A stretch of 64,000 bases of DNA from Phil1 sp040767925 (GTDB lineage Bacteria; Bacillota; Clostridia; Christensenellales; CAG-138): the NCBI GenBank assembly GCA_040767925.1, contig JAXGNN010000001.1, positions 744,001 to 808,000 of the forward strand, written 5' to 3'. A program made the translations under genes and the position numbers. Position 1 is the first letter of the stretch; each line of letters begins with the position of its first letter. Of the stretch, positions 43,509 through 52,837 are shown one piece after another. Below the pieces are notes generated by a model. The model worked only from the letters and a program-made list of their open reading frames with translations. It made no database searches and was not told the origin of the DNA.

Positions 43509-43729
43509 TCGTCCTCCCCGGTCCCTTCCGGCAGATAGTCGACGTCCGTCTTAAAGACGGCGTACGTCAGCTCGACGGAATTCTCGCCCGTTCGGCGCAC
43601 CCGGATCACGCGCGCCTCGTTTCCCCTGACGCCTTTTCGGCTGGAAACCTCCGCGCATGAAACGGAATACCCCTCGCGGGCGAGCATGTCCTTCGCATGG
43701 TGCAGTTCGTAACCCAGTACGCCGGTCAA
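43505..43729 (-). CDS. Small PASTA-like protein between frr and uppS
   Basis: 74 residues. The first half (MTGVLGYELHHAKDMLAREGYSV as a helix then strand) has the shape of a single PASTA-type repeat, followed by strands with RVIRVRRTGENSVELTYAVF. It overlaps both neighbours by ATGA junctions, so it is expressed and coupled with frr and uppS. A conserved small gene at this place occurs in related Clostridia as far as I recall. Function is unknown. Confidence 0.65.
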   Translation of the reverse strand: MTGVLGYELHHAKDMLAREGYSVSCAEVSSRKGVRGNEARVIRVRRTGENSVELTYAVFKTDVDYLPEGTGEDD

Positions 43730-44277
43730 ACCTGCATGATCTCCTTCTCCTTGTCCAAAAGCAACTTGTCGATCTCCTTGATGGTGGCGTCGGTCTGCTT
43801 CTGGATCTGATCCTCGGTCTTCTTGAGGTCGTCCTCCGTGATTTCGCCCGCCTTCTCGGCTTTCTTTGCCTGCTCGAGCGCGTCCCTGCGGATGTTGCGG
43901 GAGGCGACCTTCGCCTCCTCGCCCATCCTCTTGACGTTCTTGACGAGGTCTCTGCGGCGCTCCTCGGTCAGTTCGGGGAACATGAGCCGGATATACTTCC
44001 CGTCGTTGGACGGGTTGATGCCAAGGTCGCTCTTCTGGATGGCCTTCTCGACGGCGTTGAGCATCGAGGGGTCGTAGGGCGCGATGACAAGCAGCCTCGC
44101 CTCGGGCGAGGAGACGTTGCCAACCTGGTTGACGGGCGTCGGCGTGCCGTAATAATCGACCATAATGCGCTCGAGCACCTGCGGGTTAGCGCGCCCCGCG
44201 CGCATGACGGTCAGCTCGCGCTTGAGCGTCGCCACGGTCTTTGCCATTTTATCCTTTGCGAGTTCCAGTGCGTCCAT
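43726..44277 (-). CDS. frr: Ribosome recycling factor
   Basis: 183 residues from the ATG at 44277, supported by AGGAGG; an in-frame extension upstream is not conserved. The three-helix and beta domain family landmarks are present: LKRELTVMRAGRANPQVLERI, VNQVGNVSSPEARLLVIAPYD, and GLNPSND-like GINPSNDGKYIRL. With EF-G it splits post-termination ribosomes. It belongs to the rpsB-tsf-pyrH-frr block. Confidence 0.96.
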   Translation of the reverse strand: MDALELAKDKMAKTVATLKRELTVMRAGRANPQVLERIMVDYYGTPTPVNQVGNVSSPEARLLVIAPYDPSMLNAVEKAIQKSDLGINPSNDGKYIRLMFPELTEERRRDLVKNVKRMGEEAKVASRNIRRDALEQAKKAEKAGEITEDDLKKTEDQIQKQTDATIKEIDKLLLDKEKEIMQV

Positions 44278-44342
44278 AGCAAACCTCCTGTTTCGGTATT
44301 CCAATCCTGTATTCCAACCCTATTTTACCCAACGCGGGCGGT

Positions 44343-45038
44343 CTAGTCAATCAGCGTTCCCACTTCCCCGCCGGAGGCCGCGCGCAAAATGCTGCCCTCC
44401 TCCCGGATGGCGAAGACCAAAATGGGGATCCGCCTCTCGCGGCAGAGCGTGATGGCGGTGATGTCCGTGGCCTTGAGGTCGCGCGAAATCACCTCGTCGT
44501 ACGTCAAATGGGAGAAGCGCGCGGCGCTGCCGTTGCGTTTGGGATCGTCCGAATAGACGCCGTCCACATTCTTCGCAAGAAGCAGCGCGTCCGCGCCGAT
44601 CTCCGCGGCCTTGAGGGCGGCGGCGGTGTCGGTGGAGAAGAAGGGGTGGCCCGTCCCCGCGGCGAAGAGGACGACGAAACCCGCGGCGAGCTCCCTCATC
44701 GCGCGCTGCGCGGTGAAAACATCGCACACGCGCTCCATGGGGGTTTCGGAGAGTACCTTGCAGGGCACGCCGATCTCCGCGAGCACCGCCTCCATAGCGA
44801 GGGAGTTGATGACGGTCGCGAGCATGCCCATCTGGTCCGCGCGGTTGCGGTCCATCGAGCCGGAGCTCCTCCCGCGCCAGATGTTGCCGCCGCCGAGCGT
44901 GACGCCGATTTCGACGCCCGCCTCATGCAGCGTTTTAATCTCCGCGGCGATTTTCCGCGCCGCCTCGAAATCGATGACCTCCGCGCCGCCCAGCGCCTCG
45001 CCGCTGAGCTTGAGGGAAATGCGTTTGTATTTAATCAT
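44343..45038 (-). CDS. pyrH: Uridylate kinase
   Basis: 231 residues from the ATG at 45038 (GGAGGT upstream). Amino acid kinase fold with RISLKLSGEALGG, GVEIGVTLGGGNIWRG, ATVINSLAM, GTGHPFFSTDTAAALKAAE and KNVDGVYSDDPK. It phosphorylates UMP to UDP and is hexameric in bacteria. It follows tsf as usual. Confidence 0.96.
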   Translation of the reverse strand: MIKYKRISLKLSGEALGGAEVIDFEAARKIAAEIKTLHEAGVEIGVTLGGGNIWRGRSSGSMDRNRADQMGMLATVINSLAMEAVLAEIGVPCKVLSETPMERVCDVFTAQRAMRELAAGFVVLFAAGTGHPFFSTDTAAALKAAEIGADALLLAKNVDGVYSDDPKRNGSAARFSHLTYDEVISRDLKATDITAITLCRERRIPILVFAIREEGSILRAASGGEVGTLID

Positions 45039-45102
45039 GTTGACCTCCGGTTCAAAAGGATATGAAAAGGGGAACACGAAGCCGTGTTCCCCGCCGGTAG
45101 AA

Positions 45103-45762
45103 TTATTTGCTGATCTGGCCCATGACCTCGTCGGCGAAGTTGTCCTCGCGCTTCTGGAGGCCCTCCCCCATCTCGTAGCGGACGAAACGGCGCACGCTGA
45201 TCTTCTCGCCGATCTTTGCGGTCGCGGCGCTGATGACCTGGGCGACCGTCAGGTCGGGGTCCTTCACGAAGGGCTGCTCGAGCAAACAAACCTCCTTATA
45301 GTACTTCTCGATGCGGCCGTCGACCATCTTGTCGATGATGGCGGCGGGCTTGTTCTTCAGCTTCTCGTCGTTCATCGCCTGCTCGCGGATGATGGTCTTC
45401 TCATGCTCGATCTCGTCCTGGTTGACCTCGTCCTTGCTGATGCAGGTCGGCTTGCTTGCCGCGATGTGCATCGCGATGTCGTGCACAAGGACCTTGAAAT
45501 CCTCGTTCTTGGCGACGAAGTCCGTCTCGCAGTTGACCTCGACGAGCACGCCGATCTTGCCGCCCAGATGGATATACGAATCCACGATGCCCTCCGCGGC
45601 GATGCGGGAGGCCTTCTTCGCGCTGGCCGCAAGGCTCTTCTCGCGCAGGTAATCCATGGCCTTTTCCATATCTCCGTCGGTCTCCACCAGCGCCTTCTTG
45701 CAGTCCATCATGCCGGCGCCGCTCATCTCGCGCAGTGTCATTACGTCTTTTGCAGTAAACAT
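45103..45762 (-). CDS. tsf: Translation elongation factor Ts
   Basis: 219 residues. The N-terminal UBA-like domain starts AKDVMTLREMSGAGMMDCKK, and the dimerisation core includes GGKIGVLVEVNCETDFVAKN, where TDFV is the exchange-factor motif that enters EF-Tu. Length is typical of the short Firmicutes form. It catalyses GDP release from EF-Tu. It lies 25 bases after rpsB. Confidence 0.96.
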   Translation of the reverse strand: MFTAKDVMTLREMSGAGMMDCKKALVETDGDMEKAMDYLREKSLAASAKKASRIAAEGIVDSYIHLGGKIGVLVEVNCETDFVAKNEDFKVLVHDIAMHIAASKPTCISKDEVNQDEIEHEKTIIREQAMNDEKLKNKPAAIIDKMVDGRIEKYYKEVCLLEQPFVKDPDLTVAQVISAATAKIGEKISVRRFVRYEMGEGLQKREDNFADEVMGQISK

Positions 45763-45787
45763 CGTTTTTCCTCCTGTGGCTTACGGC

Positions 45788-46528
45788 TTAAAAATCGTCC
45801 TCGTCCTTATTGCTCGCGGCCTCGCCCGCGGTATCTTCCATCTGCTCGCCCTGGTGGCCCTCGAGCACGGCGTCCGCGATCTTGGAAGAGATCAGCTTCA
45901 CGGCGCGGATGGCGTCGTCATTGCCGGGGATGGGATAATCCACCTCGTCCGGGTCGCAGTTCGTGTCGACGATGGCAACCACGGGGATGCCCAGCGCGCG
46001 CGCTTCCATGATGGCGATGTGCTCCTTGCGGGGGTCGACCACGAAGATGGCAGCCGGCAGCCGCTTCATGTCCTTGATGCCGCCGAGGTTCTTCTCGAGC
46101 TTCTCCTGCTCGGCCTTGAGCTTGATGACTTCCTTCTTGGGCAGAAGGTTGAAATCCCCGTCCGCCTCCATCTTCTCGATCTTGCGCAGCTTCGCGATGC
46201 GGCCCTGTATGGTCTTGAAGTTGGTCAGCATGCCGCCCAGCCAGCGCTGGTTCACGAAGAACATCTCGCAGCGCCTGGCTTCCTGTTCGATGGATTCCTG
46301 CGCCTGCTTCTTGGTGCCCACAAAAAGTACCGTGCCGTTCCCCATGGCGACGTCGCGCACGAAATAGTACGCCTCGTCGATCTTCTTGACGGTCTTCTGC
46401 AGGTCGATGATGTAGATGCCGTTGCGCTCCGTGAAGATGTACTCCTTCATCTTCGGGTTCCAGCGGCGGGTCTGATGGCCGAAGTGTACCCCGGCCTCGA
46501 GCAGTTGTTTCATGGAAATGACTGACAT
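45788..46528 (-). CDS. rpsB: 30S ribosomal protein S2
   Basis: 246 residues, with the S2 landmarks MSVISMKQLLEAGVHFGHQ, RRWNPKMKEYIF, GTVLFVGTKKQAQ, RWLGGMLTNFKTI and VAIVDTNCDPDEVDYPIPGN. It ends with an acidic tail. First gene of the long minus-strand block, preceded by a leader of about 130 bases and a clear promoter. Confidence 0.97.
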   Translation of the reverse strand: MSVISMKQLLEAGVHFGHQTRRWNPKMKEYIFTERNGIYIIDLQKTVKKIDEAYYFVRDVAMGNGTVLFVGTKKQAQESIEQEARRCEMFFVNQRWLGGMLTNFKTIQGRIAKLRKIEKMEADGDFNLLPKKEVIKLKAEQEKLEKNLGGIKDMKRLPAAIFVVDPRKEHIAIMEARALGIPVVAIVDTNCDPDEVDYPIPGNDDAIRAVKLISSKIADAVLEGHQGEQMEDTAGEAASNKDEDDF

Positions 46529-46668
46529 AAAAAAACCTCCTCGTTTTTTCCACCCCGCGCATCAATCCCCGAAGGAAGCTCAGTTTGAGCACGAGCCCCG
46601 GAGTCCGCGCGGGTGCGTAGTTGAATCTTTACGCGGGCGCGCGGTTCCATGCCGCTGCGCCAACGTGA

Positions 46669-46697
46669 ATTATATCAAGGGAATGCCCGGAATGCAA
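46669..46697 (-). promoter_or_regulatory. Promoter of the rpsB-tsf-pyrH-frr operon
   Basis: Minus-strand TTGCAT (46697-46692) and TATAAT (46674-46669), 17-base spacer. The leader of about 134 bases contains GC-rich stems and could carry S2 autoregulation, but I recognise no specific motif. Confidence 0.65.
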
Positions 46698-46773
46698 CAG
46701 TTTTATGCGCGTTGCGCGCCTGTCTCCGGCGATGAAGATAAGATTTCGATGGGGGAGACGAACGCTCTGCCGC

Positions 46774-46802
46774 TTGATATTTTCCCCGCGGCAGAGTATA
46801 AT
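46774..46802 (+). promoter_or_regulatory. Promoter of the valS T-box transcript
   Basis: TTGATA (46774-46779) and TATAAT (46797-46802), 17-base spacer, placing the transcript start near 46809. It diverges from the rpsB promoter about 100 bases away. Confidence 0.75.
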
Positions 46803-46808
46803 GGTTTA

Positions 46809-47114
46809 AATCGAATACGATAAAGGCATTGACGAGGAGGAGTACATCCTTTCCGATGCGCAGAGAGGGAGCGGCCGGTGTAAGCTCTCGTGACGGAAGC
46901 ATGGAAAGTAGCCTTCGAGCTGTGAACCGAACGGGGAGCAATCCCCAAGTAGGCTTTAACGGAGTTTCCGCCGTGATAAGGAAAGCGATATCGGATGGCG
47001 TAGAGCCGTCCCGCATCGTCGGAGCGCAGAGGGATTCCCTCTGAATTTGGGTGGTACCGCGGACAAGAACGTACGTCCCAAGCAGCATGTTTATGCTGCT
47101 TGGGTTTTTTATTT
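46809..47114 (+). promoter_or_regulatory. T-box riboswitch (valine) with terminator, upstream of valS
   Basis: The T-box core GGGTGGTACCGCGG lies at 47049-47062. The terminator pairs CCCAAGCAGCAT (47077-47088) with ATGCTGCTTGGG (47093-47104), then TTTTTT. Stem I includes GGAGGAGTACATCC (46836 region). The UGGU in the antiterminator bulge pairs with an ACCA tRNA end, matching the A discriminator of tRNA-Val. A GTG at 46922-46924 is a possible specifier codon; that position is tentative. Uncharged tRNA would favour readthrough into valS. Confidence 0.88.
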
Positions 47115-47145
47115 GTATTCGGTTAATTCGATTTGGAGGATTCGC

Positions 47146-49497
47146 ATGGAGAAGCGCTATGACTTTTTAAAAGTCGAAAAGCAGATGCAGCAGTTCTGGG
47201 AACGGGAAGGGATTTTCCGCTTTGACAAAAACGGGGACGGAGAAACGTATTCCATCGACACGCCGCCGCCGACGGTCAGCGGGAGCTTGCACATCGGCCA
47301 CCTGTTTTCCTACACGCAGGCTGAGATGATCGCCCGTTTTCGCCGTATGCAAGGCTACAATGTGTTCTATCCGTTCGGCTTTGACGACAACGGGCTGCCG
47401 AGCGAACGGCTTGTCGAGCGTGAGGAGGGCATACGCGCCAACGCTTTGCCGCGCAGCGCGTTTATAGCGAAATGCCAAAAGACCATAGCGAAATACGAAA
47501 GTGAATTCAAGGCGCTCTGGATGTCCCTCGGGTTTTCGGTGGACTGGTCGACGGAATATCAGACCATCAGCCCGGAAGTCAGCAAGATCTCGCAGGAGCT
47601 GTTTTTAGAGCTCATAAAAATGGGCAAGGCATACCCGAAAGAGGCGCCGGTTCTGTGGTGTACGGAATGCCGCACATCCATCGCCCAGGCCGAGTTGAAC
47701 ATGGCAGATGCGGAAAGCGCATTTTGCCATATCCCCTTCATGGTTGATGGGAGGCCGCTCGCGGTGGCTACCACGCGCCCCGAGCTCCTTTTTGGCTGCG
47801 TCTGCCTGTTCGTGCACCCCGGTGATGAGCGATATCGGCAATATGTTGGGAAATCGGCCCTTGTCCCGCTTTACGATTATGAAATTCCAATCCTGTCCGA
47901 CGAAAAAGCCGACGCCGACAAAGGCACCGGCGCGGTGATGTGCGCCACATTCGGCGACGGCACGGACGCCGAATGGTTTATGCGATACCGTCTGCCATAC
48001 CGCAAAGTGATTCTGCCAGACGGCCGCATCGCGGAGGATGTTCCGTTCATCGGAGGGCTCAAGGTCCGTGCCGCAAGAAAAGAAATCACGCGGTTGCTCG
48101 AAGAAAGGGGACTGCTGCTGAAATGCGAAAGCATGACCCATGCGGTGGGGACCCATGAACGCTGCGGAAACGATGTCGAAATCATCCCCTCGCGGCAGTG
48201 GTATATCGATATTATAAGCGAGAAGGACCGCTTCCTGAAAGCAGCCGACGAGATCAACTGGTATCCCGCCAGCATGAAGAACCGATATGTCTCCTGGGTC
48301 GACAACTTAAAATGGGACTGGTGCATTTCCCGCCAGCGGTATTTCGGCATTCCGTTCCCCGTTTGGTACTGCAAGGAATGCAAAAAGCCCGCTTTTGCGC
48401 GCCCGGAACAACTGCCCGTGAATCCGCTTGAGATGAAATACGGCGGCGCCTGCGAATGCGGATGCACGGAATTCGTTCCGGAAAGCGCCGTTTTCGACAC
48501 CTGGGCGACGTCGAGCGTCACCCCGCAGATCAACGAGCGGCTTGGGCTCAAGCTCACGCCGATGAGCATGCGCACCCAGGCGCATGAGATCATCCGCACA
48601 TGGACGTTTTACACGATTGTCCGCAGCCTCTACCACACCGGAAAAATTCCGTGGAAGGATCTGATGATATGCGGGTTTGTCCTTGCCAAGAAAGGTGAAA
48701 AGCTCAGCAAATCAAAGAACAACAACCCATATGATCCCCAATCTCTCATTGAGGCGCATTCCGCCGACGCTTTGCGGTACTGGACGGCCGGAGCGCGGCT
48801 TGGGACGGACACGTTCTTTTCGCCGGATGAGCTGGCGATACCCAAACGGTTTATCACAAAGCTGTGGAATGCCGCAAGGTTTGCCATCCTGCATCTGCAG
48901 GACATCGATTTAAGCCGGACGCCGGAACTATTGCCTGTGGACCGATGGATCATCGAGCGGGTAAACGAAACCGCCGCAAACGCCGCGAAGCTCCTTTACG
49001 AATATGAAATCGGCTCCGCGAAGCGCGAGATCGACGATCTTTTCTGGAAGGATTTTTGCGACAACTACATCGAGATCGTCAAGGAACGCCTTTATGAGCC
49101 GGATGTGCACGGCGCCGAAGCGCGCGAAAGCGGGCAGCACGCGCTGTATTACGCGCTGCTTAACATTTTGAAGCTGTATTCCATCTATGTCCCGCACATT
49201 ACGGAGCATATTTACCAGGAGTTTTTTCGGCAGCATGAAAAGGAATTTTCCATTCACCTCGCCCGCTGGGCAAAGCCTTCTTCCATAGACGGCGACCTCA
49301 TCCGTTTTGGTGAAACGCTGAAGGACGTTCTTTTCGAAATGCGCAAATACAAGACGGAGCGCAGTCTCTCCATGTGGGCGGAGATGGAGGCGCTTGAAAT
49401 CCATACGCAGCAACGATTTTTGGAGTGGTTTCAACGGACCGAAAAGGATATTTTAGCGTGTTCCAAGGCAAAAACGATAGACTATGTTCTTGAGTAA
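47146..49497 (+). CDS. valS: Valyl-tRNA synthetase, archaeal/rickettsial type
   Basis: 783 residues from the ATG at 47146 (TTGGAGGA upstream). Class I motifs are SGSLHIGHLFSYTQ (HIGH) and KLSKSKNNNP (KMSKS); the editing domain includes ATTRPELLFGC and GTGAVMCATFGDGTD; a zinc-like CKECKKP...CECGC segment follows. FGFDDNGLPSERLVE and the lack of the long C-terminal coiled-coil arm place it with the archaeal/rickettsial type, not the roughly 880-residue type usual in Bacillota. It charges tRNA-Val. T-box control shows full integration into host regulation. Whether a second standard valS exists is not visible here. Confidence 0.9.
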   Translation: MEKRYDFLKVEKQMQQFWEREGIFRFDKNGDGETYSIDTPPPTVSGSLHIGHLFSYTQAEMIARFRRMQGYNVFYPFGFDDNGLPSERLVEREEGIRANALPRSAFIAKCQKTIAKYESEFKALWMSLGFSVDWSTEYQTISPEVSKISQELFLELIKMGKAYPKEAPVLWCTECRTSIAQAELNMADAESAFCHIPFMVDGRPLAVATTRPELLFGCVCLFVHPGDERYRQYVGKSALVPLYDYEIPILSDEKADADKGTGAVMCATFGDGTDAEWFMRYRLPYRKVILPDGRIAEDVPFIGGLKVRAARKEITRLLEERGLLLKCESMTHAVGTHERCGNDVEIIPSRQWYIDIISEKDRFLKAADEINWYPASMKNRYVSWVDNLKWDWCISRQRYFGIPFPVWYCKECKKPAFARPEQLPVNPLEMKYGGACECGCTEFVPESAVFDTWATSSVTPQINERLGLKLTPMSMRTQAHEIIRTWTFYTIVRSLYHTGKIPWKDLMICGFVLAKKGEKLSKSKNNNPYDPQSLIEAHSADALRYWTAGARLGTDTFFSPDELAIPKRFITKLWNAARFAILHLQDIDLSRTPELLPVDRWIIERVNETAANAAKLLYEYEIGSAKREIDDLFWKDFCDNYIEIVKERLYEPDVHGAEARESGQHALYYALLNILKLYSIYVPHITEHIYQEFFRQHEKEFSIHLARWAKPSSIDGDLIRFGETLKDVLFEMRKYKTERSLSMWAEMEALEIHTQQRFLEWFQRTEKDILACSKAKTIDYVLE

Positions 49498-49628
49498 AAC
49501 ATAAAAAACCGGAACGATTCGTTAAGGGTAGGGTGCGGCAAGACCGCTCCCTGTCCTTACGCATGCCCTGGCAAAATGCGCATGAGCGAAAGCTCCGGGC
49601 ATCTTCTTCTGATTTGATAGGAACCGGC

Positions 49629-50549
49629 TCAGATTTCCCCGAATTCCCCCGCGTCCGCGTCCATCCAAAAGTCCGCGCCCATGGGCAGGCTCATGCTCGG
49701 GATGCAGTGGCCGCACATGACGTTCGTGATGACGGGCTTGCCCGCGGGACCGACGAGGTCGTGGAACACCTCCTCGAGCGAGAGGGACTTTTCGGGCTTT
49801 TCCGCGCCGCAGTCGGTAAACTGACCGATGAGCACCCCGGCGCAGTCCCTGAGCTTGCCGGCGTTGCGAAGCTGCGTCAGGTAGGAATCCACGCGGTACG
49901 GCCGCTCGTTGACGTCCTCGATGAAGAGGATTTTGCCCCTCGTGTCGATCTCCCACGGCGTGCCCAGGGAGGCGGCGAGCAGGGAGAGGTTGCCCCCGCA
50001 CAGCGGCCCTTCGGCGCGCCCGCCGTTGATTCTGCCGCGCGCGCTGCCCGCGGGGTTCGCGTAGTCGGGTTTATTGCCAAAAAACAGCGCGCGCAAAAAG
50101 CCGATGGAGTATTCGTCGTTCTTCTCAAACGCGTCGCTGCCCGCCATCAGGCAGTGGTAGGTCACGAAGCCGCAGCCCTGCGTGATCGCCGTGAGCAGCG
50201 CCGTGATGTCGCTGAAGCCGCCGAAGAACTTGGGGTTTTTGCGGATCGCGCCGAAGTCGATCAGGGGCAGCAGCCGGTTCGCGCCGTATCCGCCGCGCGT
50301 GGGCCAGATGCCGTCTATGGTTTGATCCGCAAACGCGGCGTTGATGTCGCGCGCGCGCAGTTCGTCCGGGCCGCTGAAATAGCCGCGGACGGCGGACGCG
50401 CTCTCGTAGACCACGGGCTCAAGCCCGAGCGACCCGGCCGCCCGGACGCACTTTTCCACCTTGCCCTCGCCGATGTTGCTCGAGGGCGCGAGGATCGCCA
50501 CGCGCGCGCCGGGGGCGAGCACGGGCCTTGGGAGCGATGTCGTCATCAT
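49629..50549 (-). CDS. LD-carboxypeptidase, S66 family (murein tetrapeptide carboxypeptidase)
   Basis: 306 residues. The catalytic serine is Ser113 in GGFSDITAL; Glu comes from LFIEDVNERPYR and His from MCGHCIPSM, the S66 triad. GIWPTRGGYGANRLL is also family-typical. No signal peptide, so cytosolic. Such enzymes remove the terminal D-Ala from L-Ala-D-Glu-mDAP-D-Ala during peptidoglycan recycling; some relatives cleave microcin C-like compounds. Together with the epimerase and importer at the left end it suggests recycling capacity. Its ATG overlaps the DUF1292 stop. Confidence 0.87.
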   Translation of the reverse strand: MMTTSLPRPVLAPGARVAILAPSSNIGEGKVEKCVRAAGSLGLEPVVYESASAVRGYFSGPDELRARDINAAFADQTIDGIWPTRGGYGANRLLPLIDFGAIRKNPKFFGGFSDITALLTAITQGCGFVTYHCLMAGSDAFEKNDEYSIGFLRALFFGNKPDYANPAGSARGRINGGRAEGPLCGGNLSLLAASLGTPWEIDTRGKILFIEDVNERPYRVDSYLTQLRNAGKLRDCAGVLIGQFTDCGAEKPEKSLSLEEVFHDLVGPAGKPVITNVMCGHCIPSMSLPMGADFWMDADAGEFGEI

Positions 50550-50842
50550 GTTTCCTCCTCGTCGTCCCCGTCCGTTCCCTCGCCTTCGAGTTCGTCCATC
50601 AGGTCGAGGAATTCGCTGAACACCTCGTCGAGCAGGACCTCGTTATCGATGGAAACGTACACGTCGGCGCCGTCCTTTTCCTCGATGCGAAGGATCACCA
50701 CCTCCGCCTCATCACCTTCCGCCTCCTCCTCGGGAACGAGCGCCACATAGCGCGCGCCCTCGTAGAAGAAGGTCAGCACATGCTCGAAGCGCGTTTCTTC
50801 CCCGCGCTCGTCGAGCAGCACGATCACGTCCTTTTCCTCCAT
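50546..50842 (-). CDS. DUF1292 domain protein
   Basis: 98 residues, strongly acidic. The DUF1292 pattern is present: VIVLLDERGEETRFEHVLTFFYEGARY and VVILRIEEKDG. The tail is almost all Asp/Glu. DUF1292 proteins are widespread in Bacillota, often near alaS or ruvX, with no established function. It lies 10 bases after thrS and is coupled to the LD-carboxypeptidase. Confidence 0.85.
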   Translation of the reverse strand: MEEKDVIVLLDERGEETRFEHVLTFFYEGARYVALVPEEEAEGDEAEVVILRIEEKDGADVYVSIDNEVLLDEVFSEFLDLMDELEGEGTDGDDEEET

Positions 50843-50852
50843 GCTCCCCTCC

Positions 50853-52799
50853 TTATGAATCGAGCGCCTTGGTTAAAATCTCGTCGTTGACCATGCGCAG
50901 GAACTCCGCGAGCGGCATCGTGCCAAGATCGCCCTTTTTGCGCGAGCGTACGGCCACCACGCCGCCTTCGACCTCCTTGTCGCCGATGATGAGCATGTAG
51001 GGGATCTTCTGCAGCTGCGCCTCGCGGATCTTAAAGCCGATCTTCTCGTTGCGCAGGTCGCGCTCCACGCGAAGGCCATAGTTCTCCAATTCTTTGGCGA
51101 CGCTTTCCGCCGCCTCCAGCGTGCGCTCCGTCATCGCCATGACCTTGACCTGCACGGGCGCGAGCCACGTCGGGAAGGCGCCGGCGTATTTTTCGATCAG
51201 CAGCGCAAGCGTGCGCTCGTAGCAGCCGATGGAGGTGCGGTGCAGCACGACGGGGTATTTCTTCTCGCCGTCCGCGTCCGTATACATCATCCCGAAGCGC
51301 TCCGCGAGCTGGAAGTCGATCTGGATGGTGATGAGCGTATCCTCCTTGCCGTGGACGTTCCTAATCTGGATGTCGAGCTTGGGCCCGTAGAACGCCGCCT
51401 CGCCGTCGGCCTCCTTATAGTTGACGCCGAGGTCGTCGAGTATGTTGCGCATCTGGTTCTGCGTGCTCTCCCAGGTCGCCTTGTCGCCGATGTACTTCTC
51501 CGTGTTGTTCTCATCCCACTTGGAAAACTGGTAGGTCACGTCCGAGTCGAGGCCGAGCACCTTCAGCATGTACTGCGCGAGGTCGAGACAGCCCTTGAAC
51601 TCCTGCTCCACCTGGTCCGGGCGGCAGGCGAGGTGGGCTTCCGAAATCGTGAACTGGCGAAGGCGGATGAGCCCGTGCATCTCGCCCGAGCTTTCATTGC
51701 GGAAAAGCGTCGACGTCTCGTTGTAGCGAAGCGGCAGGTCGCGGTAGCTGCGGCTGCGGTTGAGGTACGCCATGAACTGGAAGGGGCACGTCATGGGGCG
51801 CAGCGCGAACACCTCCGCCTCCTCGTCGTCCGCGTCGCCCATGATGAACATGCCGTCGCGGTAATGGTCCCAGTGGCCGCTGATCTTATAGAGGTCGCGC
51901 TTGGCCATGAAGGGCGTTTTTGTCAAAAGATAGCCGCGCTTCTGCTCCTCGTCCTCGACGAAGCGCTGCAAGAGCTGTATGATCCGCGCGCCCTTGGGAA
52001 GCAGCACGGGCAGCCCCTGGCCGATGACGTCCACGGTCGTGAACAGTTCCAGTTCGCGGCCGAGCTTGTTGTGGTCGCGCTTTTTCGCCTCCTCGATGGC
52101 GGCGATATATGCGTCGAGGTCGGCCCGCTTCTCGAAGGCCGTGCCGTAGATGCGCTGGAGCATCTTGTTCTTCTCGCTGCCGCGCCAGTACGCGCCGGCG
52201 GCGCTCATGAGCCTGATGTTTTTGACCCTGCCCGTGTTGTCGACGTGCGGGCCCGCGCAGAGGTCGACGAACTCGCCCTGCTTATAGAAGCTGATCGCGG
52301 CGTCCTCCGGGAGATCCTCGATGAGTTCCACCTTGTAGGGCTCGCCGAGCTCTTCCATATAGGCGATGGCCTCGGCACGCGGCAGCTCGAAGCGGGAGAC
52401 CGCGAGCTCCTCGCGCTCGATCTTTTCGATCTCCTTCTCGATGGCCGCGAGATCCTCGGGCGAGAAGGTGTGCTCGGTATCGAAGTCGTAATAGAAGCCG
52501 TTCTCGATGGCGGGGCCTATGGCGAGCTTCGCGTCGGGATAGAGGCGCTTGACCGCCTGCGCGAGCATGTGCGAGGCCGTGTGGCGGTAGGCCCAGCGGC
52601 CGCCCTCGTCCTCGAAGGTCAAGAGCTTCAGGCTGCAGTCCGCGCCGATGGGCGCAAAGGCGTCCCGCCGCTCGCCGTCTACCTCGCACGCGAGCGTCGC
52701 TTTTTTCAGCCGCGGGCTGATGGCCGCGGCCGCGTCGAGGGCCGTTACGCCCTGTTCAAACTCCCTTGAGGAGCCGTCCGGGAAAGTGATTGTAATCAT
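50853..52799 (-). CDS. thrS: Threonyl-tRNA synthetase
   Basis: 648 residues from the ATG at 52799, with GGAGGATGG ahead; the extension upstream lacks conservation. TGS domain (residues 1-60), editing domain with HTASHMLAQAVK, and class II core with RPMTCPFQFMAYL, RNESSGEMHGLIRLRQFT and the anticodon domain ending in LGTMPLAEFL. Full length for bacterial ThrRS. It charges tRNA-Thr and clears mis-formed Ser-tRNA-Thr. Controlled by the T-box upstream. Confidence 0.95.
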   Translation of the reverse strand: MITITFPDGSSREFEQGVTALDAAAAISPRLKKATLACEVDGERRDAFAPIGADCSLKLLTFEDEGGRWAYRHTASHMLAQAVKRLYPDAKLAIGPAIENGFYYDFDTEHTFSPEDLAAIEKEIEKIEREELAVSRFELPRAEAIAYMEELGEPYKVELIEDLPEDAAISFYKQGEFVDLCAGPHVDNTGRVKNIRLMSAAGAYWRGSEKNKMLQRIYGTAFEKRADLDAYIAAIEEAKKRDHNKLGRELELFTTVDVIGQGLPVLLPKGARIIQLLQRFVEDEEQKRGYLLTKTPFMAKRDLYKISGHWDHYRDGMFIMGDADDEEAEVFALRPMTCPFQFMAYLNRSRSYRDLPLRYNETSTLFRNESSGEMHGLIRLRQFTISEAHLACRPDQVEQEFKGCLDLAQYMLKVLGLDSDVTYQFSKWDENNTEKYIGDKATWESTQNQMRNILDDLGVNYKEADGEAAFYGPKLDIQIRNVHGKEDTLITIQIDFQLAERFGMMYTDADGEKKYPVVLHRTSIGCYERTLALLIEKYAGAFPTWLAPVQVKVMAMTERTLEAAESVAKELENYGLRVERDLRNEKIGFKIREAQLQKIPYMLIIGDKEVEGGVVAVRSRKKGDLGTMPLAEFLRMVNDEILTKALDS

Positions 52800-52837
52800 A
52801 TATCCATCCTCCAAATTCTTTTCAACATATTTTTTCA

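Noticed and set aside
49498..49628. Possible terminator between valS and the convergent LD-carboxypeptidase gene
   Set aside because: No convincing stem with a T-run found.
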